Shown here: positions 59,495 to 61,156 of the stretch, piece after piece
Numbering within the stretch: position 1 is the stretch's first letter
Layout: every line of letters begins with the position of its first letter
Assembly: GCA_023443315.1 (NCBI GenBank)
Contig: JAEZVA010000096.1
Location: 1-61,156, forward strand
Reading direction: 5' to 3'
From: Bacillota bacterium
Lineage (GTDB): Bacteria > Bacillota > Clostridia > Oscillospirales > Ruminococcaceae
Length of the DNA stretch: 61,156 nucleotides
Program-made: the position numbers and the translations under genes
Notes under the pieces: generated by a model
The model's input: the letters and a program-made list of their open reading frames with translations, nothing else
Told to the model about the DNA's origin: nothing
Database searches by the model: none

Positions 59495-60610
59495 CTAAAC
59501 GATTTCTTCGCCCGTCTCGGCGCTTAAATGAATCCAGTTTCTTAGCGTCACGGTGACGCCCGTGTCCATCTTTATCGTGTTCGCCACCTGAAAGCTCCAT
59601 GCGGGAACCAGCGTATACAGCAAATCGGCTTTATCTGCCTTCATCGGGATATACTGTAGTCGAATGTGTTCAATACACAGTGTGCCAGAGATGATTACCG
59701 AATCAACCAACGTCTGTGCGCGTGCAAGCGCGTCATCAAAGGGGATAATGCTGACGTTTTCCTGTACGACGCCAGTCGGCTGATATACATTGCTGATGTA
59801 AAGCTGTTCTATTCCGTTCGGGGAATAGATTGCATCGATGGTACTGCCCAAAACCAGCGTTCCGTCATCCAAAAGACCATGATCCTCTCGCATGACGGGC
59901 AGCGGTTCCACGTACGCGCTGAGCCTGAATAAATAACAGTCCTCGTCCTGCGTCCACTCGGTTTTAAAGTCGCCGGCTGCAAAAGGGAATGCTTGAATCC
60001 GTTTTTTTGACTCCTCCCGCATTACTTCATGCGGCATGGCGTATCCTTGGTATTGATCGCAGACTGTGACGCCCAGATTGGACGCGTCCTCTTTAATGAC
60101 GGCAAGCGCGCCGTCCTCGGTTTCAAAACGGAGTTCCGGCTGTGCGGCATAAAGCGGCACATTGTAGTTAGGGTCAACCCCGTCGTCGATAAACACATTC
60201 TTTACGTATTGAGATAGAGGTGTTTGAAAAGAACAGTCATTGGCTCCCGCAAGCAGGGTGCTACCGTTTTCGAGGATATAAACAGTGCTGCTAAGACCGT
60301 TTTTCTTCACGGAATGCTCCTTCCGAGACGCAAACGGCTCATCGCCAAAAAATACACGGTATGCATTCTTTTCACCGAAGACCATTTTTTGAGCGGAATA
60401 AATATGGATTGGTTTGGTCGCAAGACCTGCCGGTACGACAACGTCGGCGTCTATCGAGACACTTTCGCTGACGGCAACAACCACCTGAGAAGGGATGTCC
60501 GTCAATAGGGCAGTGCCATTCTGTTGCGGGGTTTCTTTAACCTGTGCACAGGAAGAAAACAGCAATATGATAAACACAGCTGCCGGATAAATGATTTTTG
60601 ATTGATACAT
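59495..60610 (-). CDS. Lipoprotein of the ABC cluster (DUF6034-like)
   Basis: A 371-residue exported lipoprotein: signal MYQSKIIYPAAVFIILLF and lipobox FSSC. The mature part has IDADVVVPAGLATKPIHIYSA near its start and a C-terminal region ending in RNWIHLSAETGEEIV. This resembles DUF6034 proteins seen beside small ABC systems in Clostridia (recalled pattern, not searched). The start is the ATG at 60610, 7 nt after GAGG; an ATG at 60628 is also in frame. It heads the operon and may act as an external partner or sensor of the transporter. A leader hairpin lies 24 nt upstream. Confidence 0.75.
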   Translation of the reverse strand: MYQSKIIYPAAVFIILLFSSCAQVKETPQQNGTALLTDIPSQVVVAVSESVSIDADVVVPAGLATKPIHIYSAQKMVFGEKNAYRVFFGDEPFASRKEHSVKKNGLSSTVYILENGSTLLAGANDCSFQTPLSQYVKNVFIDDGVDPNYNVPLYAAQPELRFETEDGALAVIKEDASNLGVTVCDQYQGYAMPHEVMREESKKRIQAFPFAAGDFKTEWTQDEDCYLFRLSAYVEPLPVMREDHGLLDDGTLVLGSTIDAIYSPNGIEQLYISNVYQPTGVVQENVSIIPFDDALARAQTLVDSVIISGTLCIEHIRLQYIPMKADKADLLYTLVPAWSFQVANTIKMDTGVTVTLRNWIHLSAETGEEIV

Positions 60611-60633
60611 GTTAGCGCCTCGTTTCATTCAAT

Positions 60634-60662
60634 AAATGCCGCTAGCGAGTATTGCGGCATTT
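60634..60662 (-). promoter_or_regulatory. Hairpin in the lipoprotein leader
   Basis: A 9-bp perfect stem (60634-60642 with 60654-60662) with an 11-nt loop, between the promoter region and the start of the ABC operon. It could stabilise or attenuate the mRNA. No T-run follows. Confidence 0.45.
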
Positions 60663-60692
60663 GCTGACTAACTATTGAAGATGAGGAAGGAG

Positions 60693-60805
60693 AAGCACCT
60701 CTTATTAGGCAAAAATAGGTAGATTCCGCGTTAACTTTGGTTGCACAAGCAAGACAAAAAACCAAAGCAGTGGGAATAATACCGGGGGTGCTTTTTTGTT
60801 TTTCC
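60693..60805 (+). other. Structured element ending in a T-run
   Basis: An outer AAGCACC/GGTGCTT stem (60693-60699 with 60787-60793) encloses a CTTTGGTT/AACCAAAG hairpin (60735-60742 with 60760-60767). TTTTTTGTTTTT follows on the + strand, so it resembles a terminated small RNA or a leader, but no T-box core sequence was found. It is part of the 500-bp gene-free stretch 60611-61110. Confidence 0.45.
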
Positions 60806-60865
60806 TCTCGAACAGTAAAACGTTTCGAAACAGAGTTTTGTGACACCTTATACTTAATTATGGCC

Positions 60866-60900
60866 TATTACCCAAATTAATATGAATATTTTGGGTAATA
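60866..60900. repeat. 11-bp palindrome
   Basis: TATTACCCAAA (60866-60876) and its exact complement (60890-60900) with a 13-nt AT-rich spacer. It could be an operator or a small hairpin upstream of the glyS promoter. Confidence 0.5.
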
Positions 60901-61037
60901 TTGTAATCCCATCATAATACCAGTAGATGATTTAATCATGCAGATTGCCGCGCATCATATAAGGGCAGCCCGGGGTCGCAATACGATAACGCCCGCTGGC
61001 TTTTACCCCCGATTTTCCTTCTCGCCGCTCAATTCTC

Positions 61038-61066
61038 TTGACTATTTTCGCCCTCTGTCATAGAAT
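61038..61066 (+). promoter_or_regulatory. Sigma-A-type promoter before glyS
   Basis: TTGACT (61038-61043), a 17-nt spacer and TAGAAT (61061-61066), 45 nt upstream of the start codon. Confidence 0.75.
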
Positions 61067-61110
61067 TACTATTGTTGTATTCTTATCAAACAGGAATGGT
61101 GGTACGTGCT

Positions 61111-61156
61111 ATGCTTTCAAACGAGCAGAAAACGATGGAAAAGATTGTCGCCCTGT
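61111..61156 (+). CDS. glyS: Probable glycyl-tRNA synthetase, first 15 codons (3' end outside window)
   Basis: The frame reads MLSNEQKTMEKIVAL and runs off the window. KTMEKIVAL is the common N-terminal segment of the single-chain (dimeric, class II) glycyl-tRNA synthetases of Clostridia, followed in the family by the GFIFPGSEIYGG motif, which would lie just outside. A good promoter precedes it. AGGA is 15 nt upstream, which is far; a second in-frame ATG at 61135 is possible. The call rests on only 15 residues. Confidence 0.65.
   Translation, partial: MLSNEQKTMEKIVAL

Noticed and set aside
60625..60846. 73-codon minus-strand frame upstream of the ABC operon
   Set aside because: It has no ribosome site, a random-looking composition and overlaps paired elements. 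No peptide pheromone or bacteriocin pattern could be supported.
60847..61110. T-box riboswitch for glyS
   Set aside because: I looked for the conserved AGGGTGGNACCGCG core and a Gly specifier loop and found neither. The promoter at 61038 leaves a leader of only about 45 nt.

Overview
The window is a chromosomal segment of a spore-forming member of the Clostridia. GC content is moderately high, Shine-Dalgarno sites are strong, and GTG/TTG starts are common. The spoVAC-spoVAD-spoVAE genes (43970-46508) show endosporulation. The flavodiiron protein FprA, HemW and TrmL, the MsmK-type sugar ABC ATPase and the DUF6034-like lipoprotein/ABC cluster fit an anaerobic gut-type Oscillospiraceae-like organism, but the family-level placement is inference. 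No rRNA, tRNA, CRISPR array, phage or IS transposase was recognised.

Layout. 1-1566: end of a YesL/DUF624-like membrane protein and a sugar-importer ATPase. 1642-4354: two serine beta-lactamase-fold hydrolases. 4548-16575: a carbohydrate-modifying region with a polysaccharide deacetylase-like enzyme, three Gfo/Idh/MocA dehydrogenases, two xylose-isomerase-like TIM barrels, a MATE exporter, an esterase, an AGE-type epimerase and an aldehyde dehydrogenase. It probably oxidises, isomerises and cleaves an unusual (perhaps acylated) sugar or glycoside. 16576-17044: intergenic DNA holding two abutting cloverleaf-shaped inverted-repeat structures. 17045-26489: OFA-type transporter, lipoproteins, a LacI regulator preceded by a promoter and a possible structured RNA, a Crp/Fnr regulator, a nucleoside hydrolase and an MFS transporter. 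26783-28591: lepA.

28605-30488 is an AT-rich island encoding a DarT/DarG DNA ADP-ribosylation toxin-antitoxin pair, bracketed by two copies of a terminator hairpin. 30593-43744 is mostly housekeeping and maintenance genes: tadA, CPBP protease, trmB, rmlB, hemW, nudC, Nudix hydrolase, ATP-grasp, HAD, M14 peptidase and a PfkB kinase. 43970-46508 is a spoVA operon split by about 650 bp of palindromic repeats. 46618-52641 carries degV, trmL, fprA, a second CPBP protease, a GNAT, a YgeA-like racemase and a formate/nitrite-type channel. 52874-56136 is a deoC-deoD-deoB-cdd nucleoside salvage cluster, followed by an auxin-efflux-type carrier. 57157-60610 is a lipoprotein plus two-permease plus ATPase ABC system whose ATPase has an altered Walker A motif. 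The window ends in the first codons of what looks like glyS.

Intergenic DNA is unusually rich in structured repeats. There are four kinds: (a) the paired four-way cloverleafs at 16743-16908; (b) a long palindrome with a conserved loop, present three times; (c) REP-like GTAGGG...CCG palindromes with covarying cores, at least ten units; and (d) double-hairpin units with compensatory changes, three units inside the spoVA operon. These are the features least explained by known genes.
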